From NCBI RefSeq assembly GCF_029962835.1, contig NC_080588.1, positions 68,292,501-68,356,500 on the forward strand: a stretch of DNA of 64,000 bases. The letters run 5' to 3'. Shown here piece by piece: positions 24,204 through 37,400 of this stretch (its first letter is position 1; every line of letters starts with the position of its first letter). The position numbers and the translations under genes were made by a program. The DNA is from Magnolia sinica (Eukaryota > Streptophyta > Magnoliopsida > Magnoliales > Magnoliaceae). The notes below the pieces were generated by a model. The model worked only from the letters and a program-made list of their open reading frames with translations. It made no database searches and had not been told where the DNA came from.

Positions 24204-25354
24204 TTTTTGAGTCCGACATGAAAACATCATAATTGCAAAGTTTGGAATCCAAGGTTTGATGGAATACAACCCCATATGCAGCATTGGGGCGAATTGGCCT
24301 TTTTGCATCTGTTATCCAAGCCGTTTATATCATGGGCCTCACTTTAGATGGTGAAAAAGAATTTTATTTTATTTTTTTAACAAAAAACTCTTAGACTGGT
24401 TATTTCAAACCTCCATCATTTCACATTTTATCCCGAAGTAAGTCACTTGCAATTAAAACTCGCCTTCAATCACTTATTTACAATTGAAAAGTTACCAGCA
24501 TCCAAATGCCATCTATGGACCTTTTGTTTTAGTATAAATACTGATAAATCACAGTATAAGCATAATAATAAAAAGTTTCAATTGTTTGAAATCCGCCCAA
24601 TAACAAGTTTTGGTTTGGGTTGGATAAATCTGTCCTAACTTCTCTATTTGCCAAAGTGTAAACTAATCGATCAGAGTTTTTGATGGACAGATTATATTGA
24701 TAGGACATAAAGTATATGCTTAAGCCGATTGTGTGCACACTGCTATGCAATGCAATGCTGATGGATGAGATGAGTGGAGGGTTGAGAAAGGAATGGGTGT
24801 GGCAAAATGCTAATGCTGGGGCGAACAAAGTTGATTGATGATTAGATGATAGTGTCGCGAGGATTGAATTGAGTGGCTTGAATTAAGAGTAGATGGCTTA
24901 GGATGTTGAAGATTGGGCTTGACTGGGCTAGACTCTTTCCTATTACTCTCGTATCTCTTTAGTGGCTTGACTGGCTAAAGGGAGAAGCTTAAGAGCATTG
25001 GAGGTTTTGGATGCTTGATGGATTTCTAACTTTACTAGATTCTCTGGATTTTCTAAAATTATTGGACGATACAAATGAGAAAGGGAATGGGCTATTTATA
25101 TTCCCCATATTTTTATGTTTTGTGCTTGTAATTTTAGAATAGTTTAGGGTTTAAATAGGGTTGAATAATTGAGATTCTAGATCACCAGGTGGCTTGATTT
25201 GATCAGTTGAATTAGTTGGTAAGATTGTAATTTATGGTCAGAGGGGCCAAAGGTCTTTTTAAATTTCTCACTTGATTGCCCTTTGTAAAAGGAAATTTTG
25301 CATGCGTTGGATACCCCTACCAAGTAGCAAGCAGGAGGTGTGCCACGTGGCATA

Positions 25355-25817
25355 TGGGAGTTCCGATTGCTTTGGGGTTTATTTGTTGAATTCACTTTGG
25401 ACCTCTGGTGGGCCCATGATTTTGGCCTTGGACTTAGTTTTGAGTTGGATTATAGTTGGTTTTGACTAGGTAGGTTGATCGGGTTTGACCAATTGAGTTG
25501 ACTCAGTATGACTCGGTGAGTTGACTCAATGGGTCGACTAGGATTAATGGGTTCTTAAGGTTTAGGCTTCCTCGGCTTTTGGAGTGTGGGAGTTCCGATT
25601 ACTTTGGAGTTTGTTTGTTGAATTTAATTTAGACTGTTCGTGGGCCCATGGGTTTGGGTTTGTACTTAATTTTGAGTTAGCTTAGAATTGGTTTTGACTA
25701 AGTAGATTGATTGGGTTTGATCCATCGAGTTGACTTAGTATGACTCAGTGAGTTGACTTGGTGGGTCGATTAGGATTCTTGGGTTCCTAGGGTTTAGGCT
25801 TCCAGGGCTTTTAGAGT
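25355..25817 (+). repeat. Tandem duplication, 232-bp unit
   Basis: Unit 1 begins TGGGAGTTCCGATTGCTTTG at 25355. Unit 2 begins TGGGAGTTCCGATTACTTTG at 25587. Both contain GGGCCCATG, GGTTTTGACTA, two GAGTTGACT blocks, ATGACTC and a terminal GGTTTAGGCTTC. Two diverged units, no coding frame. Confidence 0.75.
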
Positions 25818-26329
25818 CAGGCTTAGGGTTTAGAATTAGAGTTTGGATTAAGGTTTAGTCAATGAGTTGAGTTGAGTTGAGATGGTCCAATTCAATCAAC
25901 TTGTCAGCTTAAGGTGGAGTATCTACAATGGCATATGGATAAACAACGTGAATAAAGCACATACATTAACATGGGCCATATACATGGATTAACCCAATCC
26001 TTCTTATCATTTCCAAACGCAGGATAGAATTCACGTGTTCCAAACAGGCTATGACTAAATGCAATTCTATACCGCGTGTTCCCATGTTCCAAACAGGCCC
26101 TCGGATTTTTACATGGATGAATGGTAGCATTCAGCTACACGAAGTTACACGACCACATCACGTGCAAGATCAAGGCTGTTTGCCAGGCAAGCCACAAGGT
26201 TCATGTTTTATGATCAAGAACGGTCCGCAAATTAGCATGAAGCGTCCATGTTGCTTTGAAATCTAGTCCATCCATGATGTAGAATGTGTCACAGATACAG
26301 TCCTAGCATGGTTGGACTAAAAGAAGGTA

Positions 26330-27060
26330 GACCGTAAATTGATTATAACTTTTGATTCAAGTATCGTTACGGCGCACCAGATGGAGTATCATGAACCGAA
26401 GTAACAAGAGAACTCGAGGATAAATTCTTTTGAAGAAGATGGGACTGATGTAGAGCAGGTCGCAGACACTTTCATGTCCAAGATGGACCAGAGAAGGCCC
26501 GATCAGAGGCAGTAGTCATCAAGACTCTCATAACCTTAAAACAGACATATCTCACAAGACGGAATGAGTTACTCGACGTACCATATGATTTTGGGGTAGG
26601 ACGAGCTACTTTAGCCAACCAACCCGGCTATGCCAAGTTACCCACGCCGAATTTGTGAGATTCTATCATATCAACGGCCGAATTCTATATTTAGTTCCGT
26701 TTTTACTATAAGAGTTGTGTCCAACACATAAAGTGCTTAGAATAATTAGGAGAATAACGTGGTGAAGCCACATAGAATACTTACTATAAAAAAATAAATT
26801 TACTATTTATAGTAAGTTACAAATTTTAGGGAGTTTTAGTTAAGTTTGCTTCTGATGTCTCTCATATTGCTTGCTATACCTATTTAAAGGGTTGTGAACT
26901 CGTTTATTTCAATTAATCAATTAAAATTTGAATTTATTTTTATTTTCTTGCTTTCTTTCCTCATGGATTTAAGAAGTCTCCGTAAGGAGTCCAGAGAAGC
27001 TCCGTGGATTCGGAGTAGTTATCCTTGAGGAAGACGGGATCGACCTCATCACATTCATCC
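26330..27060 (+). mobile_element. Possible LTR remnant (unassigned)
   Basis: The stretch has a TATTTAAAGG box near 26880, a downstream leader-like AT-rich run, and no foldback arms, which is unlike its neighbours. It looks like the promoter side of a retrotransposon LTR, but no second copy, primer site or coding region is in the window. Confidence 0.25.
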
Positions 27061-27530
27061 CTGCGTCAATCCATCAATCAAGTGGGCCAAACTTCTCCAA
27101 AGAAATAGATTGCTAGGAAAAGGGATGGTCATGGACTACATGGTGGTCCACATGATAACTGGTCTACAGGATTTTTAGGATATAACCCATCCAAAGGGAA
27201 GTGGATTGCGTACTGAGTTACTCATAGAGTTGGGCATCGGACCGAGTCGGATCGGATTTGGTCCAAATCGACCAGGTTCAAAATTTGTAGGTCCCAACCC
27301 GAACTCGATCTGATTTGGGATCGGATCCGGGTCATTTAACTCGAACGGATCCGAACTCGTAGTGGCCTGAATCGATCCGACTCTGACTCAGTCAGAAAAA
27401 CCAAGTCGGATCGGATTGAGTAAGGTTTGGATAAAAACTGATGGACGGTGTGGATAAACCAAAAAAAGTTTTAAATGGGCCCCACATAATTTACTCAGTT
27501 GGAAAAAAATGGACGGTTAGCTTATTAAAG

Positions 27531-27630
27531 AAGCTTTACACTAGAGATAGCTTCTTGAATAAGCTTTACAACGCAGATAGCTTCTCGAAGAAGCTTTACA
27601 CAACAGGGATAGGTTTTTGAAGAAGCTTTG
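27531..27630 (+). repeat. Short tandem repeat, 30-32 bp unit
   Basis: AAGCTTTACA begins units at 27531, 27561 and 27591, and a partial unit begins at 27623. Each unit continues with a GATAGCTTCT-like half, so AAGCTT and its flank alternate in near-inverted phase. Confidence 0.85.
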
Positions 27631-28139
27631 TAAATGGTAACTCCCAAGTGGCTAGTAGTTGGTGTTCTGTGGGGCCCACCATGATGTATGTGTGTCATCC
27701 ATGCCGTCCATCTATTTTTATATATCATTTTATGATATGAAATTAAAAAAATGAAGTATATCTCAATCTTAAGTGGACCACATTACATGAAAGTGTTGAA
27801 TGAATTTGGACCATTAAAAACGTTTCGAGGGCAATAAAAGTTTTGGATCAAGCTTATATTTATTTTTTCCCTTCATCTGGGTCTTTATGACCAATCAACC
27901 GATTAGATTTCAAATAAACAGTACAGTGGGCCTTCAGAGGATTTTAATGGTGAATATCCATTCATTATTGTTTTTTTGTGGTGTGGCCCACCTAAGATTT
28001 ATATCCCTATACTTTTTTTATCAAGCCCAAAAATGATCCGTAAAAATGGATGAACGGAATGGATGAAACACGTACATCATGGTGGGGCCCACAGAGCACC
28101 AACCATCAGCCACGGGGGAGAGTAGCCGATCCGTCTCCC
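27615..28139. mobile_element. Foldback element inside the 2.07-kb element
   Basis: The core GTTGGTGTTCTGTGGGGCCC near 27660 pairs with GGGGCCCACAGAGCACCAAC near 28085. The right end, reversed, reads GGGAGACGGATCGGC. The left terminus is eroded. It is closest to the 18487-19008 copy. Confidence 0.7.
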
Positions 28140-28239
28140 TCAAGTACAGCTAGCACCAGCTAGCTAGCTGATCTAGGCACATGTCGTGCGAAGATGAGCA
28201 CTGACGCTCCTCGAGCTCCGAGTTGTACGAACAGTTCAA

Positions 28240-28716
28240 AGGAGATCCACGTTACATGGCCCCACAGTGACTTATTTACTATATCTACACCGTTCATCTA
28301 TTTTTAGAGATCATTTTAGAGCGTTATCCAAAAAAATGAATCAGATCCAAAGACAATCTGGACCACACCATAAATTGCAACGGAGATGATGATTTTCACC
28401 GTTAAACAATTCGTAGGGCCACCATAATGTTTCTTTTCCATCCAATCTGTTCTTAAGGTCACAAAGACCTGAATGAAGTGGAAAAACAAATTTCATGTTG
28501 ATCCAAAACTTCTGTGAACCCATAAAGGGTATCAATGGTAGACATTCAATACCCCGCTGCTTTCCGTAGTGTGGTCCACTTAATGGTTAGGTCTGTTTTA
28601 CTTTTGTCCCAACCCTTAATATGATATTGCCAAATGGATGAACGGTTTGGATATAACACATACCTCGTGATTAAAGCCACAGAACTTGCTAACGTTACAT
28701 TAGCCAATTCGCTTCC
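28240..28716. mobile_element. Foldback element, diverged
   Basis: The right end, reversed, starts GGAAGCGAATTGGC, the family terminus. The left arm (CACGTTACATGGCCCCACAG, then TACACCGTTCATC) pairs with the right arm around 28620-28700. The left terminal bases are eroded. Confidence 0.65.
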
Positions 28717-31494
28717 GTCTTTAGGTTTGGCTATCAAGACGATGCCTGTAAACAGTTGTACGCCAACCTTCTTCGATCAATGTCTGCTATCAGTCTTTTT
28801 CTCTTTCTCTCTTCCGTCCACAATTATCCATCGTATCTCAGTGTATATCTCTTCAACAGAGAAATCCCCAAAATCTAACGGCAGAAAGAGAGGTATTTGA
28901 TCTACCGCTTATCTAACTAGTCTTCTACTCGCCTTCATCTTCAACAGAAAAGGGAGAGACAAATATAAAGAGAGATAGAGAGAGAGTTGGGGGCTAAGTG
29001 TATGTTCAGCGAGTTTTTTTGGCGCCAAACGAAAAGCCAAAGATACAGATATATTTTGTAAAATAGAGGGATATTTACATCCCCGGATCGGGTCTGGTCG
29101 GGTCGGTTCGGACCCTTTCAGTCCGGATTTTTGGATCGGTTCTGTCCGGATACACTACTATCCGAACCTGATCCGAAAAACGATCGGATCTGGATGGACA
29201 AACTCGATCAGGCCAATCTATGCCGCTGGTTCTGTTCGGAACGGTACCAAGTCGGGTCGGATCCGCCGGATCGGGTCCAATATGCCCACCTCTAGTTACT
29301 TAGTACGCTTACAGTACTGAGTAAACTCTATGAGGTTCACTAGGATTTATGTATTTGATCCACTCCGTCCATTCATTTTATTGGATAATTTTAGGGCTTG
29401 AGCCCAAAAATGAAGCATATCCAACACTAAAATGAACCACACAACACGAAACATCTACCGTTGAAAAACTCACGGGGACTAAGTAAGTTTTGAATCAAGC
29501 TTATTTTTATGTTTTCCATTCATCCATGTCTGGATGATCTTATGAACAGGTTGGATGACAGGTAAACATCACTGTGTGGCCTAGCTAGATTTCAACGGTG
29601 GAAATCATTATTCCCACTGTTTCCTGTGGTATGATGGGCTTGATCTTTGGATATGCTTCAATTTTGGGTTCAACCCCTTAAACTAATTGGAAAAACAGAT
29701 GGACGGTGTGGATAGACTACATACATTCACGGTGGGCCCAACTGAGTTTACTCAGTACGATCAGAGCGTACTGAGCAACTCAGTATGCAATCCGATTTCC
29801 ATCCAAAGTAGGCCTTCCTGCATCAATTATTTTTGATGTATCATCGCACCTTTAACCCCCGTGGTTACACATCCACCGTACATGTGCAGTGTGTATATGG
29901 GAATTTGGATTGTTCAAATGTGGGACCTCTGTGGTGATGAAGCATGGGCGATCTTAACCATCTAATTTCACCCTTTGAATTGAAAGTACTGAATATTGTT
30001 AATGGTTCATCTTACCATATGAAATGGATACCCCAATAATAGAACTAATGGTCCATCTCGAACAAAACTGTACACATTTTCAATTGAAAGGACGAAATAT
30101 TATTAGAATCTTTCTATTGGGGAGATTTTTCAGGGCCACCGTGGTCTGGATAGCTGGATGGTGGGCCTACTTGTACTAGTAGAAAATCAAACATATTGTC
30201 TATCTAGGGTGCATGTTCAAAGGGGGTCCTCTACAAGCCACCAGATGTGCTGGCGTGCTCCATGGGTATCAAAATCCAAACCGTCCATCAGTGAATCAAT
30301 TATGTAAATTTTGATGTCCGAAGTCAGAATTTGGGCCAGTCCTCTCATCCAGTGGGCCATTGCGTTGGAAGCAGTGGATGGTTTGATTTTGGCCAGGTAG
30401 TCTACATGGTGGAACCCACTTGCTGAACAAAGTCGATCTTTCACTATGTCCCACATGATGAACCGCTTAGATGAATGCAAAAGGAACCCCATTGGTAAAA
30501 TCTTAGAATATGAGGATACATCAGAGTTAGGCGGTTGAGAAACATATAAAATGAATGAGAAGATGGTAACAAGAAAAAGAAACTGAAATGGCATTCACTC
30601 AGTGACTCAGTTCCAGTCATGTCGAGTCGTGTCAGCCAACTCGATGAGTCTCGCCGAGTCAAAACTGAGTCTTGCTTGTCAGCGAGTTTCTAAGTGACTC
30701 TGCTCAAGATCATGTTAAGAGTTGAGTTGACTCAGCAAGTTTCAAGTCAGAGACCAGGTTTTAGAACTATGGTACAGAACCTGAATATGAATGCTTTGAA
30801 AACGAAAAACTACTATCTGGTCATTTCATTGTACCGATGATTTCAAGAAAATTCAGCAGTGCATCCAAAGGCATACGTGAAATGATACTTTATAGAAGCA
30901 AAGTCGTTTGTACCATTGATCTAATCAACCAAATCAGTGATACTGAAACATAGCTGATCCCTGCACTTGGCCTGAATTCAGACTATTCAGCTATAACATC
31001 ACAGCCAATCCAATGCAGTCGAATGAATTCCTGTTATGTCCGACACGATGTTAGACAGGAAAACAATCCAACCAGTGATGACGAAATCTCATTAGACCGT
31101 AGAGCCTGCGAAAATCATCGGCACTAAACAAAGCAATCTTCCTCAATTGAGGAAGTAGCACAAGAGACACTCTTAGATTTGAGATCTACTGATTTAATCA
31201 CACCACTGATGGAGTTCCACACTAACCTGAAATCTACAAAGCGTTTGAAACAATATTTTACATGGACAACATCAGCGTCAGTGATGGAAACAAGGGGGAA
31301 AAAGCACGAGAGAAGGAATACAACTGAGAAAGAGAATCATTCTAGGAAAGCACCTGACCGAACTGCCTTCATGAGTTTGGCTAATACCTTGAACCACATT
31401 ATGGAAAAGCCATGACAATATGAACAGCGCAAGAAATCAACCCAAGTCAGTAGTCATAAGGGCGAAGCTGCTAGTTTGGAAACTGGAGCCAAAT

Positions 31495-34400
31495 TCATGA
31501 TTGGCAATTGCTCTCCATACTTTGCATGTGTTCCCTTTCCCCCTCAGGAGGCGTGACCTTCAAGCGTTTGTGGGCCTGCTGTTCCAATCCCTCCTCCAAA
31601 CCTTCACCGCTCAATTGCACACCACCATTGCTCAAAGGCTTGCTGTTTTCTGTTGTTTCAACATCCTGAAGAGAAGGGGAAGGATGGTTTTGTTGGCAGG
31701 GGATAAACGAATCCTGAATCTCCTTGCTCTCAGCAACAGCATCCCCCTCCTGAGTATCTTCAACCGCGCAGGTCTCCAGCCTCTCATCAGAAGCCGCAGC
31801 TGGATTCTCAGGGTTACCCTCAAAAGTCTCTGGCAAGACCAACCTCGGCTTTTCCTCTGTTTCTTCTAACTGCTCATTGGAACCTGCTTCGACTGTAATT
31901 TCAGCCACAGAACCAATTGAATTCTGGGACCCACAACACATTGACTCACTACCCTCGTGCTGCTTGGGTTGCATGGACATATCTTGGGAACATGATGCCT
32001 CAACTGCTGCAACGTCATTGGGGGAATATGGGGCCGAACATGCTTCGACTGTAATTTCAGCCTGCAGCTTATAACCAACTCTATTTGAAGGTGAGAACAC
32101 AAACTGCTCGCCAGTTTCTGCATCTTCCTGTTGGAGCAAACAAACACCAGACAGGTGAAGTAATAAGAAAATGAAGTAACAAGCACTTTCTAACTTCCAG
32201 AAATGCACAATGTACAGAAGATGCAGATGTTGTCATTTCAAATCAGCCTTTTTGTTTGGTTTTTCAAAGGCCTACCAAAGGACCAATTAGCATGCAGCAT
32301 GGCGGTCATTTAAAAATGCTGATCCTTCATTTGAGTCTGGCCCAAGTTGCACCAAGAATTCACTGATTTCAACCAAAATGCAAAATCTGAAACAAGGAAT
32401 ATGTTGACAACAGAAGAAGCACACAATCTTGGGTCTGCCTGACTCAATGTCTACAATAAATCATAGACACAATTACCACTGGATGAAAATGAGCTTCTTC
32501 AGGGGCTATGCAAATCAGTCAAGTTTTGATTCATTCAAAATGAGGACTGCTGAGACCAGTTGTGCATCTCCAACTAACTCCCCCACACATGCCATGCTTG
32601 CACACATCTGAGATCCGGGCCGTTGACCAGGAAGTCTCCAAGGTGAATGTGCTTTTGCCCAGAAACCAGCCTGGCCTAATCATCAAGTAGGCTACACAAG
32701 TATGAAGTTGGACGGTTAGAAAAGGATAACAGACAATTCATATTTGACATGCATCGTCGTCCGTCTCATAAGTGGTTTAGCCTGATTTTCAAGCCTGCAC
32801 ATTAATTGCAGGACCCACCTGATGAACAGCCCCAATCTCTCAATTGCATGCCTCATTCTCACAAATGGCGCAAACAGGTGTGGTGACTGCATATGCACGA
32901 AGGAGCACAGCATAACTACTTTTAATATTAAGAGGTTCTCATGCTATCAAACTAATCATGGCTACAATTTAAGTTTCAAAGATAGCAGAGGTATGGTGTC
33001 GTAATTAAGAGGCACGCTCAAGTGGTACCAGTACCCTAGAAACTTAATTTGGTACTGGGAAAATGTGGGGCCCACATGACACATGCAGGGCATCCAACCA
33101 GTCCATTGGACATATCACCTCATGTTATCCCCAGGTGCCAAAAATCAGCCTCATCCAACGATCAGATGAGCCATAACACAGGGAACAATGTGAGAGAGGA
33201 CGCCCACCCTTGTTTTGCACAGGGGCACATCATCCAGGCTAGATGCATGGTCAAAACAGCCTTGATTCCATATAAAAACATGGTCGGTCCTCTGCACAAA
33301 TCAAAGGTGGGCATTCCTTCTAACTTCTACCCTGTTAACATGACCCATGGGATTCATGGATCAGCCCGATTTTCGGGATCTGAGATGAACATGCTCTGAC
33401 GCATCCGATGGACAGGTGGGATTTCATTCATGCATCACACGGGCCCCACATCTGACTGGTAAGACTATAGCTTTTATGGTGGTACAGGTACGACTAGAGG
33501 GCAGCCCTTTAATTAAATGGTTAGTGACTTTTTATTAGTAATACATAAGAATAATAAAATACCTCTATTGGTGACATTGGAGTACTGAGCTCTTGAAAGG
33601 AGTCGAGCCGGTGAAAAGGTCCACACTGTGTATCCAGGGAAGACCCTGCAATATTTCCTTGCTCAAGAAACTCCCTGAAAATAATGCCTGATTCTTTATC
33701 ACACTGAACACTGCGAGGAGATGATGGAGGCAACAGTTCAATCTCAATGCCTCCATTGACGGTGGAGCAAAATGAATTACCAAGACCCCTCTTCTTGGTT
33801 GGACTGCATTGCTCAGAAAGGAACTGTACAGCTTGTTCTTTCTGGGCATTGATTTCTTGAAACTTAGGAGAACCATGCTGACTGCTGCATGCAGCTGGAG
33901 GAATTTTCAGAGAATGGTCATTCAGAAGTTCAAAGATTAGCTTCTGAATCACAGAACGCTTGTGAGAAGCCTCGAAAGGCGGAAACCAATCTGCATTGAG
34001 CTGTAAAGAAAAACCCACTGCATATACATGAGCTGAATTGGCATGTATCTTTTAGTCTGAAAATAAGTATGCTTTTTTTAGAATCAACAAAATTTTATTG
34101 AAAAAGAAGTATGCTTGAATATTGAATCTTTGCTATGCTGCCCCTGGACGTCTCAAACAAGCAAAACTCTTTTATTTTATTTTATTGAGAGCATGACTAA
34201 TTCATTAAGCCCAACAAAAAGAAAGCAAACAGAACTTGAGACCACAAAAAAGCAGGAATAGAAAAGCCCAAGGACTTGTTTGGCAGCATGGATTTGAACT
34301 CATGTGGAATCAAGTGGATTTTAGTCCGTATGGAATAGGGTGGATTTGGAGTCAGAGCTTTGAGGTGGTAGTTCAAAAAGAGCTCTTTTGGAGGATTTGG

Positions 34401-37400
34401 ATTCCGCTTATATTAATGCAAGGGCATTTTCACACCGGGCTCGAGTGGGGTCACCTGTGGGATGCAGGGGCACACTCGGGGTGGGCGGGGCCCACGGGAG
34501 AGGTCTCGTGTTTGAGACTCCTCACCGGGGGTGATTAATGCGAATTTCACACCGGGCTCGAGTAGGGAAGCCTGTGGGATGCGGGGACACACTCAAGGTG
34601 GGCAGCCCGTGTGAGGCAGTACCCATGTGATTTGGGGCCCACGAGGGGGGGTCGGCCGAGGTCCTAACCCATGAGATGTGGGGCCTGGGCTATGAGATAA
34701 AAGGATTAATTCTCCATGCTCTAACAGTTCAAGCTTTTAGAGCAAGTGGTTAATTGTCCTGCATCACATGTCCAAATGAATCCAAATCCCTCCAATTCCT
34801 AACTACCCAACCCCCAAAACAGCAAATCCCATAAATCCCTCCGATTCCATGTTGCCAAAGGAACCTCGAGGGAAGAGCATGCTTGCTTAAAGAGAGATAG
34901 CCAAATACACTAGAATCTAAATCCCCAAACATCACCTTGAAGAACCACCATGGGGATTCCGGTAACACCATAGCCCAATCAAGAACCATGGAAGTAATAC
35001 CCCATTTTATGGAGGGGGAGACTTTTCCTTTGAAGATCTTGGCATTCTTCTCTCAATATGCCCCACAAAATAGCACAAGGGACCATCTTCCAGGTCATTT
35101 TTCTGCACCTCGAGAAGGACCCAGCCCCCCAATCCTCAATAACATTTGACACAGGTGCTTGTCACCCAGCTGACTCTAAAAATTTGAAAAAGTAAGCCCA
35201 AACCTCTCTGAGCAGCCTGGCAGTGAGGGAAGAGATGGTTCACAAACTGCTCATCTCCTCTACACATGAGGCACATGTTCAGCATCAATCATATTCCTTT
35301 CAAGAGGAGGGATTTGGACGAGAAGTAACCATTTGTCGAGCACTTCCAAACCTTCCTATCAGCATCATCCCATCTCTGCCACCACCTTGAGAGCATACAA
35401 TAGGGATGCATACTCATTTGCTTCATTATTATGGTTCCTTTTGAGTGCTATATTCCACACCATAGAACCTCCCAATGACTGGTAGCACTCCGCACCTTTG
35501 CCTCCTTGTTCGCAGTGAGAGCAAACAAACAGGGAAAAGATATTGCCAAAGGGATGTCCCCAAACCAAATATCCCTTCAAACAATGTTTTAAATAGCTTA
35601 CGCTATGCAGTATAGCTGACCCTGAACATTATGTAGCTCATGAAAATAGCTTAAGTAGCATGTGGCCTATGCTACATGCGGTACACACTACATAGCCTAC
35701 GTTATAGGCTATATAGCTTGCACTACAAGTTATTTTCCATTCAAACAAAAATTGATTAACATTTTCAATGATTTGCTAATTTTTTCTATTTCTCAATAAA
35801 AATTAGTTAATCTTTTCAGAGATTTTAGTATAATAATAAAAGCAACAGTATTAAACTAGTTCTATTGCTCTTTCTTCATAATTAATAGTTGCCTTATTTT
35901 GTATATTATTTAGGCCGTGTTTGGTTGCACCAGATATCATGAAATTCATTATTAGTTAGTGAAATTTGCTGCAAAATATCAAGAAATTTCTTGATATTTG
36001 ATGCAACCTTAATTAAAAATCTAGAAATAGCATGTGGCTTATGCTACACGCTATGTAGCTTAGCCTCATGCTTTAGAGGAGTGAACACTACGCTACATGC
36101 TATTCACCATTTAAAACGCTGCCTCCAAATGTAGACACTATCGCCTCTTCCAATCACAAAACACGTTCTTTCCTCAAACAAGCCACCAACTTCCCCTGGG
36201 TTTGAATGCTCCTCCCTTCTAGATTCCCTCCTGACTTTGCTAATGGCCATCCAAACTTATGACCCTCAATAGAAGATAATACCCGCACTCCCTTAGCCTT
36301 CCCAAAGCAAGGCAACCTTTTGCTTTTGGCTTTTGAAAATCTTTCCAACACACAAGGTCAAATTTATGACCCTTCACCCTACCTTCCCACAAGAATCCCT
36401 TTGGTTTTTTTCTTTTTTTCTTTTTTCAATCCTCTTCACATGTGGTCCACCTTTGTGGATGGCATACATCTTCCTTGACACCTACCAGAGGATTACACGC
36501 TGGGCCATCTTGATTCTCCAGTATTGAAATAGATCAGGGAGAGACTCCTTCATTTAGGAGAATGGAATCTATAAATCTTCATCACAGACATTGTTTTTCG
36601 TGACCAATTTGGTTCATGAGTGATCTCCACTCTTCTACGCTTTAGAAATATGATGTTATTGCAAATGGGATTTCCTGGGATGGGCCCCTTTATCAAATCG
36701 TTTTATACGATATTCCGCTGCATTTGTACTCCAAGGACCCGACAATCCAAGCCCGGGCCTTATCCGCATCAATCTTCGAGCCCACTTTCCTAACCTCGCT
36801 TTGAAATCTCTCTCAAGCCAAAAAGCTTGCTCCTCATTAATAGTCTTGAAAACTAGGCCATCCAATCTTGGCCCTATGCAATCTTCTTTTGCATAAAGGC
36901 GCTAAATTTTGAAGATGGATATCTCTCTCTTTCAACCAAATTGCTCTAGACTTTTGTCTCGCCATAGCCTTCTCTAGCTTGGATCGCTTGATAAGATGAT
37001 ACAGGGGCTTCTTTCTCTAGTCATCTCTGATCATCTAAAACACCACCCTCCTTCTCTATCAACATGTTGCCAAGCAACTCCTTTTTCCTCATCCTTTCAA
37101 CTCCAAATTTAGATTTGCTCAACTCTTTCAGCTTAATCTTAATGAGTTGAAGTTTCTTCAATGATCTATATCTAGCCCAACCCTCTACCGCACATCCATT
37201 CCACCACTCTACCACCAGTTCCCCAAAACCCTCTTGCTTTACCCACAAATTCTGGAATTCGAAAGGAATTAGCCCACACACAATACCCCTCAACTCAATG
37301 CAAACAGGAACATGATCCGATATCGACCTCGGCAACGCTTATTGACACACACCCAGGAAGTGACTTTCTCAATCCACTGAGATAATGAACCTGTCCAACT

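Larger units (their letters stand above)
27227..29292. mobile_element. 2.07-kb TIR element nested in a foldback element
   Basis: The left end is GAGTTGGGCATCGGACC. The right end, reversed, is GAGGTGGGCATATTGGACC. A TA dinucleotide flanks both ends (27225-27226 and 29293-29294). Both sub-terminal regions are rich in TCGGATCGG / CCGATCCGA. No transposase is present. The interior holds a short tandem array (27531-27630) and two foldback elements. Confidence 0.7.
27197..29800. mobile_element. Mutator-like foldback element split by a 2.07-kb insertion
   Basis: CATCCAAAG lies at 27188-27196 and 29800-29808, leaving GGAAGTGGATTGC at the left and, reversed, GAAATCGGATTGC at the right, followed by a shared TACTGAGT block. 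Only 28 bp of the left end lie before the insertion (27227-29292). The rest continues at 29295. Without the insert the element is about 0.53 kb, like its relatives. Confidence 0.8.
17653..31494. other. 13.8-kb intergenic archipelago of foldback repeats
   Basis: No gene is supported between the GT106 start and the ULP2 stop. About half is accounted for by foldback elements listed separately. Stretches 19650-20700, 21080-22260, 24210-25350 and 29810-31490 show no coding frames. Within them I see GAGTCA-rich sequence (30600-30750), a GGTGGAACCCAC-containing fragment (30215-30450) and AT-rich sequence. The GT106 promoter should lie in the first few hundred bases, though no clear TATA box was identified. 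Confidence 0.7.

Noticed and set aside
15127-24232. Numerous 60-110 aa readings in the foldback elements
   Set aside because: They appear in similar form in both arms of the palindromes on both strands, with no conserved domain, and reflect repeat composition.
31501-31869. 122-aa plus-strand reading
   Set aside because: Shadow of the final ULP2 exon, which joins in frame to its neighbours.
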